A stretch of DNA of 64,000 bases from an uncultured Bacteroides sp. (GTDB lineage Bacteria; Bacteroidota; Bacteroidia; Bacteroidales; Bacteroidaceae), in assembly GCF_963666545.1 (NCBI RefSeq), contig NZ_OY762899.1:2356001-2420000 (forward strand), read 5' to 3'. The translations under genes were made by a program, and so were the position numbers. Shown here piece after piece: positions 17,646 through 26,501 of the stretch; positions within the stretch are counted from its first letter, which is position 1, and each line of letters opens with the position of its first letter. A model generated the notes under the pieces. It worked only from the letters and a program-made list of their open reading frames with translations, did not search any database and was not told the DNA's origin.

Positions 17646-18218
17646 ATGAAAAAACTATTTTTATTATTGTTCCTGACAAGCAATTTACTCTGTATGGGTC
17701 AGAACAAAGACCTTGTAAAAGAGGCTAAAGTTATTAAGTTCTTCGGCATTGATTATTCTCATGCCAAAATCTATGGTGCCTCTGAAACACCTGAACAATT
17801 TAAGGTTGCCTTCAATAAAATCAACGCATTATTTATTATTGAAGCAAAAAAATATGATGTTGGAAAAAGAATCAAAAAAGAAATTAGCGAGATATCTCTT
17901 GATGCTGTCAATCAATTAAATCCTAAAATTAACTCTAATGAGCTAATGACTACAAACAAACAGTATGCGCTAGATGAGCAACAAATCAAGCAAGCAATTC
18001 AGTCTCTTCCCATTAAGAAAGAAGAAGGTATCGGAATGATATTTGTAGCTGAATTATTAAATAAGGCCGATGATAGAGCAACTTACCAAACTGTATTCTT
18101 CAATTTGGAATCTAAAGAGATTATCGACGTCCGCCCTGTTAACGGTAAAGCTCGTGGCTTTGGGCTCCGCAATTTTTGGGCTTATTCTATTTACAAATCA
18201 CTCGACATGCTAAAATAA
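17646..18218 (+). CDS. Secreted protein of unknown function
   Basis: 190 residues starting with a signal peptide (MKKLFLLLFLTSNLLCMGQ), so it is exported. I do not recognise the mature domain. It contains IKFFGIDYSHAKIYG near its N-terminus, a charged middle part and GFGLRNFWAYSIYKSL at the C-terminus; these conserved-looking stretches suggest a Bacteroidetes family with a periplasmic or outer-membrane-facing role. It has its own promoter and ends just before a strong terminator. It follows the polyene operon directly, but nothing in the sequence ties it to that pathway. Confidence 0.75.
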   Translation: MKKLFLLLFLTSNLLCMGQNKDLVKEAKVIKFFGIDYSHAKIYGASETPEQFKVAFNKINALFIIEAKKYDVGKRIKKEISEISLDAVNQLNPKINSNELMTTNKQYALDEQQIKQAIQSLPIKKEEGIGMIFVAELLNKADDRATYQTVFFNLESKEIIDVRPVNGKARGFGLRNFWAYSIYKSLDMLK

Positions 18219-18244
18219 TAGAGAGATTCCAGCAACACATTAAC

Positions 18245-18297
18245 TTAAATATTAAAAGCCCTCTCAAGGATTTCCTGAGAGGGCTTTTAATATTTAA
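18245..18297. terminator. Bidirectional terminator, perfect 22-bp stem
   Basis: Arms at 18245-18266 and 18276-18297 are perfect inverted repeats (core AAAAGCCCTCTCA / TGAGAGGGCTTTT) with a 9-base loop. The A/T-rich outer parts supply a U-tract on both strands. It sits between two convergent genes, so one hairpin can stop transcription from both sides. Confidence 0.88.
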
Positions 18298-18318
18298 GCC
18301 ATATAAACTGCACTTTAT

Positions 18319-19284
18319 CTACTTAAACATAGGAACTGCAAACCATCTCTTATACATTTTAGTTACCAGCACATACAAGATAAAGGCCGAGAAGAAACCT
18401 GCAATAGCATCTATCAGGTAATGCGCTTGAATATAGACGGTAGCACCACAGAGCAAAAGATAAAATGGAATAAGAAAAGCAAATAGTCTCTTACTTCCAC
18501 GCCATGCAAAAATCATCAACAAGGTAGAAATTCCCACGTGAGAACTGGGAAAAGCAGCCGTAGGGCGCTCACCCACTTGCTGCGAACCTTCTACCAAATC
18601 ATAGAAAAAGCCATGAGCGTAACCTGGGCCGGGAAGCAGCTCTACGTGATGATTGAAATAATCGCCTATGGCAGGGAAATCGGCTATAGCAACTTTATCT
18701 GCACCAATAGCCGGGAAATAAAATTGAGGACCAGCTACAGGAAGAAAGATATAAATCAGGTAGTAAATAAAAAACGTAGTGACAAGTATGAAAGAGAACT
18801 TCTCAAACAGTTCAAACTTGAAAATGAAATAAAACATGGCCACAACTAAAATCATAGGATAGTAAGAAAAGTATCCAAGATTAAATGGTTCACTAACCCA
18901 CATTTGAGGAAGATAATAGCTAAATAACACTGCGGGCTGACAACTAAAAATCCATTGTTCGGCAGAGGCAAACAGATGATCTAGATTTGGGAAGAATCGG
19001 TTAAATTCAAACGTATCCGGATACCAATAAGAGAGCAAACTCATCTGAATAGCCATACGCACAAAAGCAGTAAACTTACACGGCCCCAATCGGTAGAGAT
19101 ACATTAGCAGGAAAGTAGCGCCGGCTATTACCGCCCTATCTCGGAGCATTATCAACGGATGATCCATCCGTTGAAACATGAAAAGTATCAAAATTGAGGT
19201 TAACAAATTGTATATGAGCGTAACCTTCTCTACAGCAAACAACCCTTTGCGGGTGTCTACTCTTTTAAATAAGTTTAGAGCCAT
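18319..19284 (-). CDS. PAP2-superfamily membrane phosphatase/phosphotransferase
   Basis: About 321 residues with several membrane helices. The PAP2 motifs are TAAFPSSHVGIS (about 240) and QAHYLIDAIAG (about 288), with His residues in both. The family includes lipid phosphate phosphatases and Aur1/Ipt1-like inositol-phosphotransferases; the extended N-terminal helices fit the latter shape, but the substrate cannot be fixed. The ATG at 19284 overlaps the last codons of the upstream epimerase gene by 10 bases and is preferred over the ATG at 19302. The two genes form an operon. A role in lipid head-group metabolism is likely but inferred. Confidence 0.78.
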   Translation of the reverse strand: MALNLFKRVDTRKGLFAVEKVTLIYNLLTSILILFMFQRMDHPLIMLRDRAVIAGATFLLMYLYRLGPCKFTAFVRMAIQMSLLSYWYPDTFEFNRFFPNLDHLFASAEQWIFSCQPAVLFSYYLPQMWVSEPFNLGYFSYYPMILVVAMFYFIFKFELFEKFSFILVTTFFIYYLIYIFLPVAGPQFYFPAIGADKVAIADFPAIGDYFNHHVELLPGPGYAHGFFYDLVEGSQQVGERPTAAFPSSHVGISTLLMIFAWRGSKRLFAFLIPFYLLLCGATVYIQAHYLIDAIAGFFSAFILYVLVTKMYKRWFAVPMFK

Positions 19285-20285
19285 CCTTCTTTCTTGTACC
19301 AAGCAATTGTTTCTTTGACGCCCTTCTCCAAATCATATTGAGGTCTAAACCCTAATTCATTGATGGCCGGAGTAATATCACATTGCCAGTTCCTTTGTTT
19401 CATTATTTTAAATTTGTCCGAATTCAGCGTACTGCTCTTGCCTGAGAAAGACGCCAAATTTTCAGCGAACAAAGATATAACTTTTAAAATAATTAACGGG
19501 CATTTTAGATGTATTACAAAAGAAACATCTAATTCTTTTTGTATCAAATCGGAGAAAGTACGGCTTTTATAGACCTTTCCATCAGATAAAAAGTAAACAC
19601 GACGAGAAATTTCTTTCTCTATTCCCAAGAAAACAGCTTGCACAATGTCTTTCACATAAATAAATGTCAAGTCTTGCCTTTTGAAACCCACTGAAAAGTC
19701 GAGATGCTTCTTTATTGACTTTGCCATTAGAAAATAATCTTTCTCGCGCGGGCCATAAACACCTGTCGGTCGATAGATCACATAGGGAAATCCCTTCAGG
19801 TTCTGAATGTAAAGTTCTGCTTTTAGCTTGCTAAGCCCATAAGCTGTATTTGGTTTCGCTGCATCTTCTTCCCGAATAGAAGAATAATCTCCCTCCCGAA
19901 TGGGCCCAAAAACGCTCAAAGTACTAATGTGTATAAATTGACGAGGAACCATATCAAGCTCTACAAGCATGTCCACCAAAGATTTTGTTTGTAAATAGTT
20001 TACCTTCTCAAAATCCTCTTGATTTAAACATTTGGTTGCCCCGGCACAATGAACGATATAATCGAAGCCTCCATTATGGGTCTCTTTATAAGCAGAAAGT
20101 TGGTCCCGAAGTTTGTTAACGTGAGAAAAATCCAATTCGATGAAATTCAACTTTTGATATTGGAGATACTCTTTGCTACTGGAAGAACGAATACCAGCCC
20201 ACACTGAAAACTGCTTTTTTAAAGCCTCTTCTATTATAAAACTTCCAATAAATCCGCTTGCTCCGGTCACTAAAATACTGCTCAT
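19275..20285 (-). CDS. NAD-dependent epimerase/dehydratase family protein
   Basis: 336 residues of the extended SDR family. ILVTGASGFIGSFI (about 4-17) binds NAD(P); YGLSKLKAELY (about 148) carries the Tyr-x3-Lys pair with FIHISTLSVFG before it. Upstream ATGs exist to 20318, but the -7 box of the promoter lies at 20316-20323, so the ATG at 20285 is the start. Members act on nucleotide sugars or hydroxy-carbonyl lipids. It is co-transcribed with the PAP2 gene, suggesting a shared lipid or glycolipid pathway; the reaction is unknown. Confidence 0.85.
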   Translation of the reverse strand: MSSILVTGASGFIGSFIIEEALKKQFSVWAGIRSSSSKEYLQYQKLNFIELDFSHVNKLRDQLSAYKETHNGGFDYIVHCAGATKCLNQEDFEKVNYLQTKSLVDMLVELDMVPRQFIHISTLSVFGPIREGDYSSIREEDAAKPNTAYGLSKLKAELYIQNLKGFPYVIYRPTGVYGPREKDYFLMAKSIKKHLDFSVGFKRQDLTFIYVKDIVQAVFLGIEKEISRRVYFLSDGKVYKSRTFSDLIQKELDVSFVIHLKCPLIILKVISLFAENLASFSGKSSTLNSDKFKIMKQRNWQCDITPAINELGFRPQYDLEKGVKETIAWYKKEGWL

Positions 20286-20315
20286 AGTCAAACCTCTAAA
20301 TTTCAGAATTAGCGA

Positions 20316-20323
20316 CAAAGATA
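20316..20323 (-). promoter_or_regulatory. -7 box for the epimerase-PAP2 operon
   Basis: TATCTTTG on the minus strand, a perfect TAnnTTTG match, 31 bases before the ATG at 20285. Its place rules out the longer reading of the epimerase. Confidence 0.65.
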
Positions 20324-20417
20324 AAATATAAATCAGTTTCCTTTTCTATTTTGTGATTATTTTCAATGTAAAACTAAGTTTTAGGTAATTTCAGAACCAT
20401 CCAAAACAATTATTTGT

Positions 20418-20425
20418 TTACTTTG
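20418..20425 (+). promoter_or_regulatory. Probable -7 box for the RNase R gene
   Basis: TTACTTTG, seven of eight bases matching TAnnTTTG, 35 bases before the ATG at 20460. No convincing -33 element is seen. Confidence 0.4.
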
Positions 20426-20459
20426 TATTATCTATGATTTTATTTAAAACAATATACAC

Positions 20460-22604
20460 ATGGCAAAAAGTAAAGAAAAAAAAGCCGGCAAACGAATGAA
20501 AAAGAATGATCTGGCTAATATGCTAATGAATTTCTTTCACTCCAAATCTACTGAAGTACTTAGTTTAAAATATATCTTTTCGGAATTACGCTTAACTACG
20601 CATCCCCTGAAAATGCTCTGTGTTGAGATACTCAATGAGTTGAAAGAGGGAGAATATATCGCCGAAGTTGACAAAAGTAAATTTCGTCTAAACGATCGCG
20701 GAACAGAGATGACAGGAACTTTTTTCCGCAAAAGTAATGGAAAAAACTCTTTCATTCCGGAAGAAGGTGGCGATCCTATTTTCATCGCTGAACGCAACTC
20801 GGCCCATGCCATGAATAAAGATAAGGTACGCATTGCATTCTATGCCAAACGAAAAAACCATGACGCTGAAGGTGAAGTAGTTGAAATATTACAACGAGCC
20901 AATGACACTTTTGTGGGAACACTTGAAGTGGCTAACTCCTATGCTTTTTTGGTAACTGAAAACCGCACACTGGCCAACGATATCTTTATTCCAAAAGAAA
21001 AACTTAAAGGTGGAAAAACTGGTGACAAGGCAATTGTGAAAGTGACCGAATGGCCTGATAAAGCGAAAAATCCTATCGGACAAGTAATTGATATCTTAGG
21101 GAAAGCCGGAGACAACACCACTGAGATGCACGCCATCTTAGCCGAGTTCGGGTTGCCGTATGTTTATCCTTCGGCAGTAGAAAAAGCTGCAGACAATATT
21201 CCGGCAGAAATATCCAAAGAAGAAATAGCCCTTCGCGAAGACTTCCGCAAAGTGACGACCTTTACCATTGACCCGAAGGATGCCAAAGACTTTGACGACG
21301 CACTTTCCATCCGGAAGCTAAAAGACAACTTGTGGGAAGTAGGGGTGCATATTGCAGATGTATCTCACTATGTAAAAGAAGATAGTATCATTGATAAAGA
21401 GGCTCAAAAACGAGCCACCTCCGTCTATCTGGTAGACCGTACCATACCTATGCTTCCTGAGAGGTTATGCAATTTTATCTGCTCACTCCGTCCTAACGAA
21501 GAAAAACTAGCTTACTCCGTTATTTTTGACATTACAGAAAAAGGAGAAGTTAAAGACTCAAGAATAGTTCATACCATAATTGAATCGGATCGCCGATTCA
21601 CGTATGAGGAAGCGCAACAGATTATAGAAACCAAACAGGGGGATTTTAACGACGAAGTATTAATGATGGATACTATCGCCAAAGCACTTCGCCAAAAACG
21701 CTTTTCAGCCGGCGCCATCAACTTTGACCGCTATGAAGTAAAGTTCGAAATTGACGAAAAAGGTAAACCATTGAGTGTATACTTCAAAGAATCGAAAGAC
21801 TCTAATAAGCTTGTTGAAGAGTTTATGCTACTGGCAAATAGGACGGTAGCTGAGAAAATAGGCAGAGTACCAAAAGGGAAAAAAGCGAAAGTACTGCCGT
21901 ATCGTATTCACGACTTACCCGACCCTGAAAAATTGGATAATTTGGCACAGTTCATTGCCCGATTCGGTTATAAGATACGCACTTCCGGCACAAAAAGCGA
22001 TGTCTCCAAATCCATTAATCACTTACTGGATGATATCCAAGGAAAGAAAGAAGAAAATCTTATTGAAACCGTCTCTATCCGTGCCATGCAAAAAGCTCGC
22101 TACTCAACCCATAACATTGGACACTACGGATTGGCATTCGATTATTATACGCACTTTACCTCTCCTATCCGCCGTTACCCAGATATGATGGTGCACCGCC
22201 TTGCCACCAAATATATGGAAGGTGGAAGAAGCGCCTCTGAAACAAAATATGAAGAATTGTGTGATCACAGTTCCAGCATGGAACAGATTGCAGCTAATGC
22301 CGAACGTGCGTCGATTAAATACAAGCAAGTCGAATTTATGAGTGAGCATGTAGGACAAACCTATGATGGCGTAATTTCAGGAGTTACCGAATGGGGACTT
22401 TATGTCGAGTTAAACGAAAACAAATGTGAAGGCATGGTTCCCGTTCGCGATTTGGGAGACGATTACTATGAGTTTGATGAGAAGAACTATTGTCTCCGTG
22501 GACGCCGCAAGAACCGTATATATAGCTTAGGAGATGCAATAACAATCAAAGTTGCTCGTGCCAATCTGGAGAAAAAACAACTAGACTTTGCATTAATAGA
22601 CTAA
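20460..22604 (+). CDS. rnr: Ribonuclease R
   Basis: 714 residues with the RNase II/R layout: a short basic N-terminus, winged-helix and cold-shock regions, the RNB catalytic domain, then an S1 domain (about 635-712). The catalytic acidic cluster is seen in TIDPKDAKDFDDALSI (about 270-285), with HIADVSHYV after it. The enzyme degrades structured RNA 3' to 5' in a processive way and takes part in rRNA and mRNA quality control. The N-terminal Lys-rich run (AKSKEKKAGKRMKKND) marks the start. The next gene begins 9 bases downstream and is probably co-transcribed. Confidence 0.96.
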   Translation: MAKSKEKKAGKRMKKNDLANMLMNFFHSKSTEVLSLKYIFSELRLTTHPLKMLCVEILNELKEGEYIAEVDKSKFRLNDRGTEMTGTFFRKSNGKNSFIPEEGGDPIFIAERNSAHAMNKDKVRIAFYAKRKNHDAEGEVVEILQRANDTFVGTLEVANSYAFLVTENRTLANDIFIPKEKLKGGKTGDKAIVKVTEWPDKAKNPIGQVIDILGKAGDNTTEMHAILAEFGLPYVYPSAVEKAADNIPAEISKEEIALREDFRKVTTFTIDPKDAKDFDDALSIRKLKDNLWEVGVHIADVSHYVKEDSIIDKEAQKRATSVYLVDRTIPMLPERLCNFICSLRPNEEKLAYSVIFDITEKGEVKDSRIVHTIIESDRRFTYEEAQQIIETKQGDFNDEVLMMDTIAKALRQKRFSAGAINFDRYEVKFEIDEKGKPLSVYFKESKDSNKLVEEFMLLANRTVAEKIGRVPKGKKAKVLPYRIHDLPDPEKLDNLAQFIARFGYKIRTSGTKSDVSKSINHLLDDIQGKKEENLIETVSIRAMQKARYSTHNIGHYGLAFDYYTHFTSPIRRYPDMMVHRLATKYMEGGRSASETKYEELCDHSSSMEQIAANAERASIKYKQVEFMSEHVGQTYDGVISGVTEWGLYVELNENKCEGMVPVRDLGDDYYEFDEKNYCLRGRRKNRIYSLGDAITIKVARANLEKKQLDFALID

Positions 22605-22613
22605 AAGCTATTT

Positions 22614-23087
22614 ATGAAGACCATTATAATTGAAGATAAAGAGCGAGTGGAAGAAATTATCGCTCGCTGTGACATCTGTTATGTCGGCATCACAGACTTG
22701 GAAGGAAACCCCTATGTCATCCCCATGAACTTCGGTTACCAAGATGGAGTAATCTATCTCCATTCAGGCCCTGCAGGTAGCTGTCTTGATATGCTTGCTC
22801 AAAACAACCGTATTTGCATCACTTTCAGCATTGATCACGAATTAATTTTTCAACATCCAAAAGTGGCATGCAGCTATCGAATGAAAGCTAAAAGTGTTAT
22901 CTGTCGGGGACAAGTCAACTTCTTGGAAGATATTGAAGAAAAACGTCAGGCCCTAGATATTATCATGCATCACTACATCGAGAGAGAATTTATTTATTCC
23001 GATCCTGCTGTTAAAAACGTAAAAGTTTGGGAAGTGCCTATCGACAATGTTACAGCAAAAGAATATGCCGTTCCACATAATAGATAA
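22614..23087 (+). CDS. Pyridoxamine 5'-phosphate oxidase-family flavin protein (Nim-like)
   Basis: 157 residues in the split-barrel FMN-binding family. GNPYVIPMNFGYQDGVIYLH and the later CSYRMKAKSVICRGQVNFL are typical of the branch that includes the nitroimidazole-resistance (Nim) proteins and heme-utilisation-type proteins. A His in that first block (YLHSGPAG) is in the usual cofactor position. Function is not proven; a flavin-dependent reductase is likely. It follows the RNase R gene by 9 bases and is followed by a terminator. Whether it reduces nitroimidazoles cannot be told from sequence. Confidence 0.82.
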   Translation: MKTIIIEDKERVEEIIARCDICYVGITDLEGNPYVIPMNFGYQDGVIYLHSGPAGSCLDMLAQNNRICITFSIDHELIFQHPKVACSYRMKAKSVICRGQVNFLEDIEEKRQALDIIMHHYIEREFIYSDPAVKNVKVWEVPIDNVTAKEYAVPHNR

Positions 23088-23098
23088 TATATTGATGC

Positions 23099-23131
23099 AA
23101 AAAGGCCTCCTAACACAAGGAAGCCTTTTTC
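23099..23131 (+). terminator. Rho-independent terminator after the PNPOx gene
   Basis: AAAAAGGCCTCCT pairs with AGGAAGCCTTTTT with one mismatch and a 6-base loop, followed by T/C residues. It closes the rnr operon and lies before the 3' end of the convergent cysK. Confidence 0.75.
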
Positions 23132-23170
23132 TTCACCAACAAAAAGAATAATAGAGGTACAAATTATCAA

Positions 23171-24118
23171 TTATAGCGGATATTCTTCAAAAGCATAAAG
23201 AATAGTAGACAAGTAACGCTCACCTGTGTCAGGCAATAAAACAACGATGGTTTTTCCTTCATATTCAGGCAGTTGGGCCAACTGGACGGCTGCCCACACA
23301 GCCGCACCCGAAGAAATACCCACCAATAAACCTTCCTTAGCAGCCAATTCACGGCTGGTGCGAATCGCATCATCATTCTTCACTAGTTGAATGAAATCAA
23401 CCACTTCTGCATTATAAGTTTTAGGCACAAAACCGGCACCTATGCCCTGAATTTTATGAGGTCCGGGAGCTCCACCCGAAAGAACGGGAGAATCAGCAGG
23501 TTCCACTGCTACAATCTTCACCTTTGGGTTATGTTTTTTCAAAGCAGCACCTACACCACTCACTGTTCCGCCAGTACCTACACCAGCCACAAATACGTCA
23601 ACTACCCCGTCTGTGTCACGCCATATTTCTTGTCCGGTAGTCCGTTCATGTATAGCAGGATTAGCAGGATTTTCAAACTGTTGCAAAATAATGGAGTCTG
23701 GATTTTCATTCTTCAACTCTTCCGCCTTGGCAATAGCTCCTTTCATTCCATTAGCACCAGGAGTTAACACCAAATTAGCTCCTAATGCTTTAAGGAGATT
23801 ACGCCTTTCTAAACTCATCGTATCGGGCATAGTTAAAATCAGCTTATATCCTTTGGCCGCAGCAGCAAAAGCCAAGCCGACACCAGTATTACCACTGGTC
23901 GGTTCAATAATGGTAATCCCGGATTTCAATACCCCTTTTACCTCAGCATCTTCTATCATGGCCAACGCAATACGATCTTTCACACTCCCAGCCGGATTAA
24001 AGTATTCCAACTTGACTACAAGTTTGGCTTTCAGTCCTTTGCTTGCATTATAATTACTCAACTCCAACAACGGAGTGTTACCGACCAAATCAGTTAGTTT
24101 TTTTGCAATCTTTCCCAT
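23171..24118 (-). CDS. cysK: Cysteine synthase A (O-acetylserine sulfhydrylase)
   Basis: 315 residues of the fold-type II PLP family. Lys47 in [12 protein letters not shown] binds [14 protein letters not shown] binds substrate, and the [10 protein letters not shown] phosphate loop is present. It makes cysteine from O-acetylserine and sulfide. It is divergently placed against cysE, which makes O-acetylserine, with 205 bases between the two starts, so the two steps of cysteine synthesis share one regulatory region. The C-terminus reads FEEYPL; in other organisms CysE's C-terminal peptide docks into CysK, and whether that holds here is open. Confidence 0.96.
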   Translation of the reverse strand: MGKIAKKLTDLVGNTPLLELSNYNASKGLKAKLVVKLEYFNPAGSVKDRIALAMIEDAEVKGVLKSGITIIEPTSGNTGVGLAFAAAAKGYKLILTMPDTMSLERRNLLKALGANLVLTPGANGMKGAIAKAEELKNENPDSIILQQFENPANPAIHERTTGQEIWRDTDGVVDVFVAGVGTGGTVSGVGAALKKHNPKVKIVAVEPADSPVLSGGAPGPHKIQGIGAGFVPKTYNAEVVDFIQLVKNDDAIRTSRELAAKEGLLVGISSGAAVWAAVQLAQLPEYEGKTIVVLLPDTGERYLSTILYAFEEYPL

Positions 24119-24157
24119 TTTTATATTGTTTTATTTTCGTCTTTAATTATTATGTTA

Positions 24158-24165
24158 CAAAGATA
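24158..24165 (-). promoter_or_regulatory. -7 box for cysK
   Basis: TATCTTTG on the minus strand, a perfect TAnnTTTG match, about 40 bases before the cysK ATG. The expected -33 zone (about 24184-24190) abuts a palindrome at 24189-24204. Confidence 0.65.
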
Positions 24166-24188
24166 GTCTTTATTGCAGTATCCCGAAA

Positions 24189-24204
24189 TACCATAAGTAT
24201 GGTA
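24189..24204. promoter_or_regulatory. Candidate operator palindrome between cysK and cysE
   Basis: TACCATA-AG-TATGGTA is a 16-bp perfect palindrome apart from the 2-base centre. It sits where a regulator bound to it would cover the cysK -33 region. A further palindrome TGTTGCAACA at 24233-24242 and an inverted pair GTGAGAAT (24223-24230) / ATTCTCAC (24255-24262) lie towards cysE. Operator function is inferred. Confidence 0.45.
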
Positions 24205-24264
24205 ATTTTGTACTATAAATAGGTGAGAATTCTGTTGCAACAAGAAATATATGTATTCTCACTG

Positions 24265-24295
24265 ATTGTTATTTTCGCAATAATTCTTACCTTTG
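24265..24295 (+). promoter_or_regulatory. Promoter for cysE
   Basis: TACCTTTG at 24288-24295 matches the -7 box, with ATTG at 24265-24268 exactly 19 bases upstream as the -33 element. The ATG follows at 24324. Confidence 0.65.
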
Positions 24296-24323
24296 CGAAC
24301 ATTATATAATAAAGGATATCATA

Positions 24324-25223
24324 ATGAGTCCATTAAATTTTACTCACATTTTGACACAAGCAGTCGATGAGCTCTCGGAAAGCGAATCATACAAAGGACT
24401 GTTTCATCAACACAAAGATGGCGAACCATTGCCATCGGCAAGAATATTGTGCGACATAATCGAACTTGCTCGTTCTATTCTTTTCCCTGGATATTATGGA
24501 AATTCTACAGTAAACAGCCGCACAGTAAATTACCACATCGGCGTAAATATAGAGAAATTATTTGATTTGCTCTCTGAGCAGATATTAGCCGGATTATGTT
24601 TCGGCAGCGATGATAATACGGCTGGTTGCGCTGATCAGCAGCGAGAAGAGGCTTCTAACCTAGCTGCCAAATTCATCAGTAAGTTACCGAATCTGAGAAA
24701 GATGCTAGCTACAGACGTTGAAGCAGCCTATAACGGCGATCCTGCTGCTGAAAGCTTTGGCGAAGTGATTTTCTGTTATCCCGCCATAAAGGCAATCAGT
24801 AATTATCGTATAGCTCATGAACTGTTACTATTGGGTGTACCTCTGATCCCCCGTATTATCACCGAGATGGCACACAGCGAAACAGGGATTGACATTCATC
24901 CGGCCGCAAAAATAGGAAGCCATTTTACCATTGACCACGGCACAGGCGTTGTTATAGGCGCTACAAGTATTATTGGTAACAATGTAAAGCTGTACCAAGG
25001 AGTCACTTTGGGTGCAAAAAGTTTTCCTTTGGATAACGAAGGTAAACCGATAAAAGGCATTCCTCGCCATCCGATATTGGAAGATAATGTGATTGTTTAT
25101 TCAAATGCGACCATTTTAGGACGAATCATCGTCGGACACGACGCTACAGTAGGAGGAAATATTTGGGTAACAGAAGATGTTTCACCCGAAGCCAGGATTG
25201 TACAAACAAAAGCAAAGAAATAA
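24324..25223 (+). CDS. cysE: Serine O-acetyltransferase
   Basis: 299 residues: an N-terminal helical SATase domain (about 1-185) and a C-terminal left-handed beta-helix of hexapeptide repeats (about 190-290). The active-site stretch is IDIHPAAKIGSHFTIDHGTG, with the conserved His/Asp pair, followed by VVIGATSIIGNNVKLYQGVT and the GRIIVGHDATVGGN turns. It transfers acetyl from acetyl-CoA to serine, giving the substrate of CysK encoded divergently. Length fits the longer SATase type of Bacteroidetes. It has its own promoter. Confidence 0.94.
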   Translation: MSPLNFTHILTQAVDELSESESYKGLFHQHKDGEPLPSARILCDIIELARSILFPGYYGNSTVNSRTVNYHIGVNIEKLFDLLSEQILAGLCFGSDDNTAGCADQQREEASNLAAKFISKLPNLRKMLATDVEAAYNGDPAAESFGEVIFCYPAIKAISNYRIAHELLLLGVPLIPRIITEMAHSETGIDIHPAAKIGSHFTIDHGTGVVIGATSIIGNNVKLYQGVTLGAKSFPLDNEGKPIKGIPRHPILEDNVIVYSNATILGRIIVGHDATVGGNIWVTEDVSPEARIVQTKAKK

Positions 25224-25294
25224 AGAGAGATATATTTTCTGTGGACAAATAACGCAGATAGAGATTTCACATAGTAACAACGTAATATAGAATA

Positions 25295-26491
25295 ATGAGC
25301 GAATCATTCGAAATGATTGCCAAAACCTTTCAGGGATTGGAAGAAGTATTGGCAGAAGAATTAACAGGACTAGGAGCTAACGATGTGCAAATTGGTCGCC
25401 GTATGGTTTCCTTTAGCGGGAACAAAGAGATGCTGTATAAGGCCAACTTCTGCCTTCGTACTGCTATACGCATTCTTAAACCAATTAAGCACTTTACTGC
25501 TAAACACGCTGATGAAGTATATGAGCAGATAAAAGCCATCAAGTGGGAAGAGATTTTGGATGTTGACAAAACGTTTGCTGTGGATGCCGTTGTGTTTAGC
25601 GATGAATTCCGCCACTCCAAGTTCGTGTCATATAAAGTAAAAGACGCCATTGTTGATTACTTTCGCGAATTTAATGGCAAGCGCCCATCCGTACGAATCA
25701 ACAAGCCAGACGTGCTACTCAATATTCATATTGCTCAGACCAGTTGTACGCTCTCACTAGATTCTTCAGGTGAATCGCTGCACAGACGCGGATATCGGCA
25801 AGAAGCAGTAGAGGCTCCGCTTAATGAAGTTTTGGCTGCGGGAATGTTACTAATGACGGGATGGAAGGGCGAATGCGATTTAATAGATCCTATGTGTGGA
25901 TCGGGCACTATTCCGATCGAAGCGGCTCTCATTGCTAAAAACATTGCTCCCGGAGTATTCCGAAAAGAGTTCGCCTTCGAAAAATGGGTGGACTTTGATC
26001 AGGAAATGTTCGACAATGTATATAATGATGATAGTCAAGAACGAGAATTTAAGCATAAAATATACGGCTACGACAATAATCCGAAAGCAAACGAAATAGC
26101 GACTCACAACGTAAAAGCTGCCGGAGTATCGAAAGAAGTCATCTTGAAATTGCAACCCTTTCAGCAATTTGAACAACCAAAAGAAAAATCGATTCTTATA
26201 ACCAATCCTCCTTACGGAGAACGTATTTCGACCAAAGACTTACTCGGTTTATATCAGATGATAGGCGAACGGTTAAAACATGCCTTCTGTGACAACGATG
26301 CATGGATATTGAGCTATCGAGAAGAATGTTTTGATCAGATTGGATTAAAGCCAAATCGAAAGATTCCTTTATTCAATGGACCACTGGAATGTGAGTTCCG
26401 TAAATATCAAATATTTGGTGGGAAATATAAGGAATTTAAAAAAGTTACCGTTGAAAAGAAGCCCTATAGTAAATCAAAGCCCAACGATTAA
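25295..26491 (+). CDS. THUMP-domain class I RNA methyltransferase (RlmL/YpsC-like)
   Basis: 398 residues. An N-terminal ferredoxin-like plus THUMP region (about 1-165) binds RNA; the C-terminal Rossmann domain has IDPMCGSGTIPIEAA (motif I) and ITNPPYGERIS (NPPY motif IV), as in N2-guanine methyltransferases acting on 23S rRNA (RlmL N-terminal half). E. coli RlmL is a two-domain fusion; this is the single-domain version. The C-terminus is short and basic (KKPYSKSKPND). It is followed 10 bases later by the peptidase gene. Enzyme family is sure; the exact base modified is inferred. Confidence 0.88.
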   Translation: MSESFEMIAKTFQGLEEVLAEELTGLGANDVQIGRRMVSFSGNKEMLYKANFCLRTAIRILKPIKHFTAKHADEVYEQIKAIKWEEILDVDKTFAVDAVVFSDEFRHSKFVSYKVKDAIVDYFREFNGKRPSVRINKPDVLLNIHIAQTSCTLSLDSSGESLHRRGYRQEAVEAPLNEVLAAGMLLMTGWKGECDLIDPMCGSGTIPIEAALIAKNIAPGVFRKEFAFEKWVDFDQEMFDNVYNDDSQEREFKHKIYGYDNNPKANEIATHNVKAAGVSKEVILKLQPFQQFEQPKEKSILITNPPYGERISTKDLLGLYQMIGERLKHAFCDNDAWILSYREECFDQIGLKPNRKIPLFNGPLECEFRKYQIFGGKYKEFKKVTVEKKPYSKSKPND

Positions 26492-26501
26492 ACCATTTAA
26501 C

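Noticed and set aside
26376-26501. Longer N-terminus for the DPP-IV-like peptidase
   Set aside because: This part lies inside the upstream methyltransferase gene and would place the signal peptide 42 residues into the protein.
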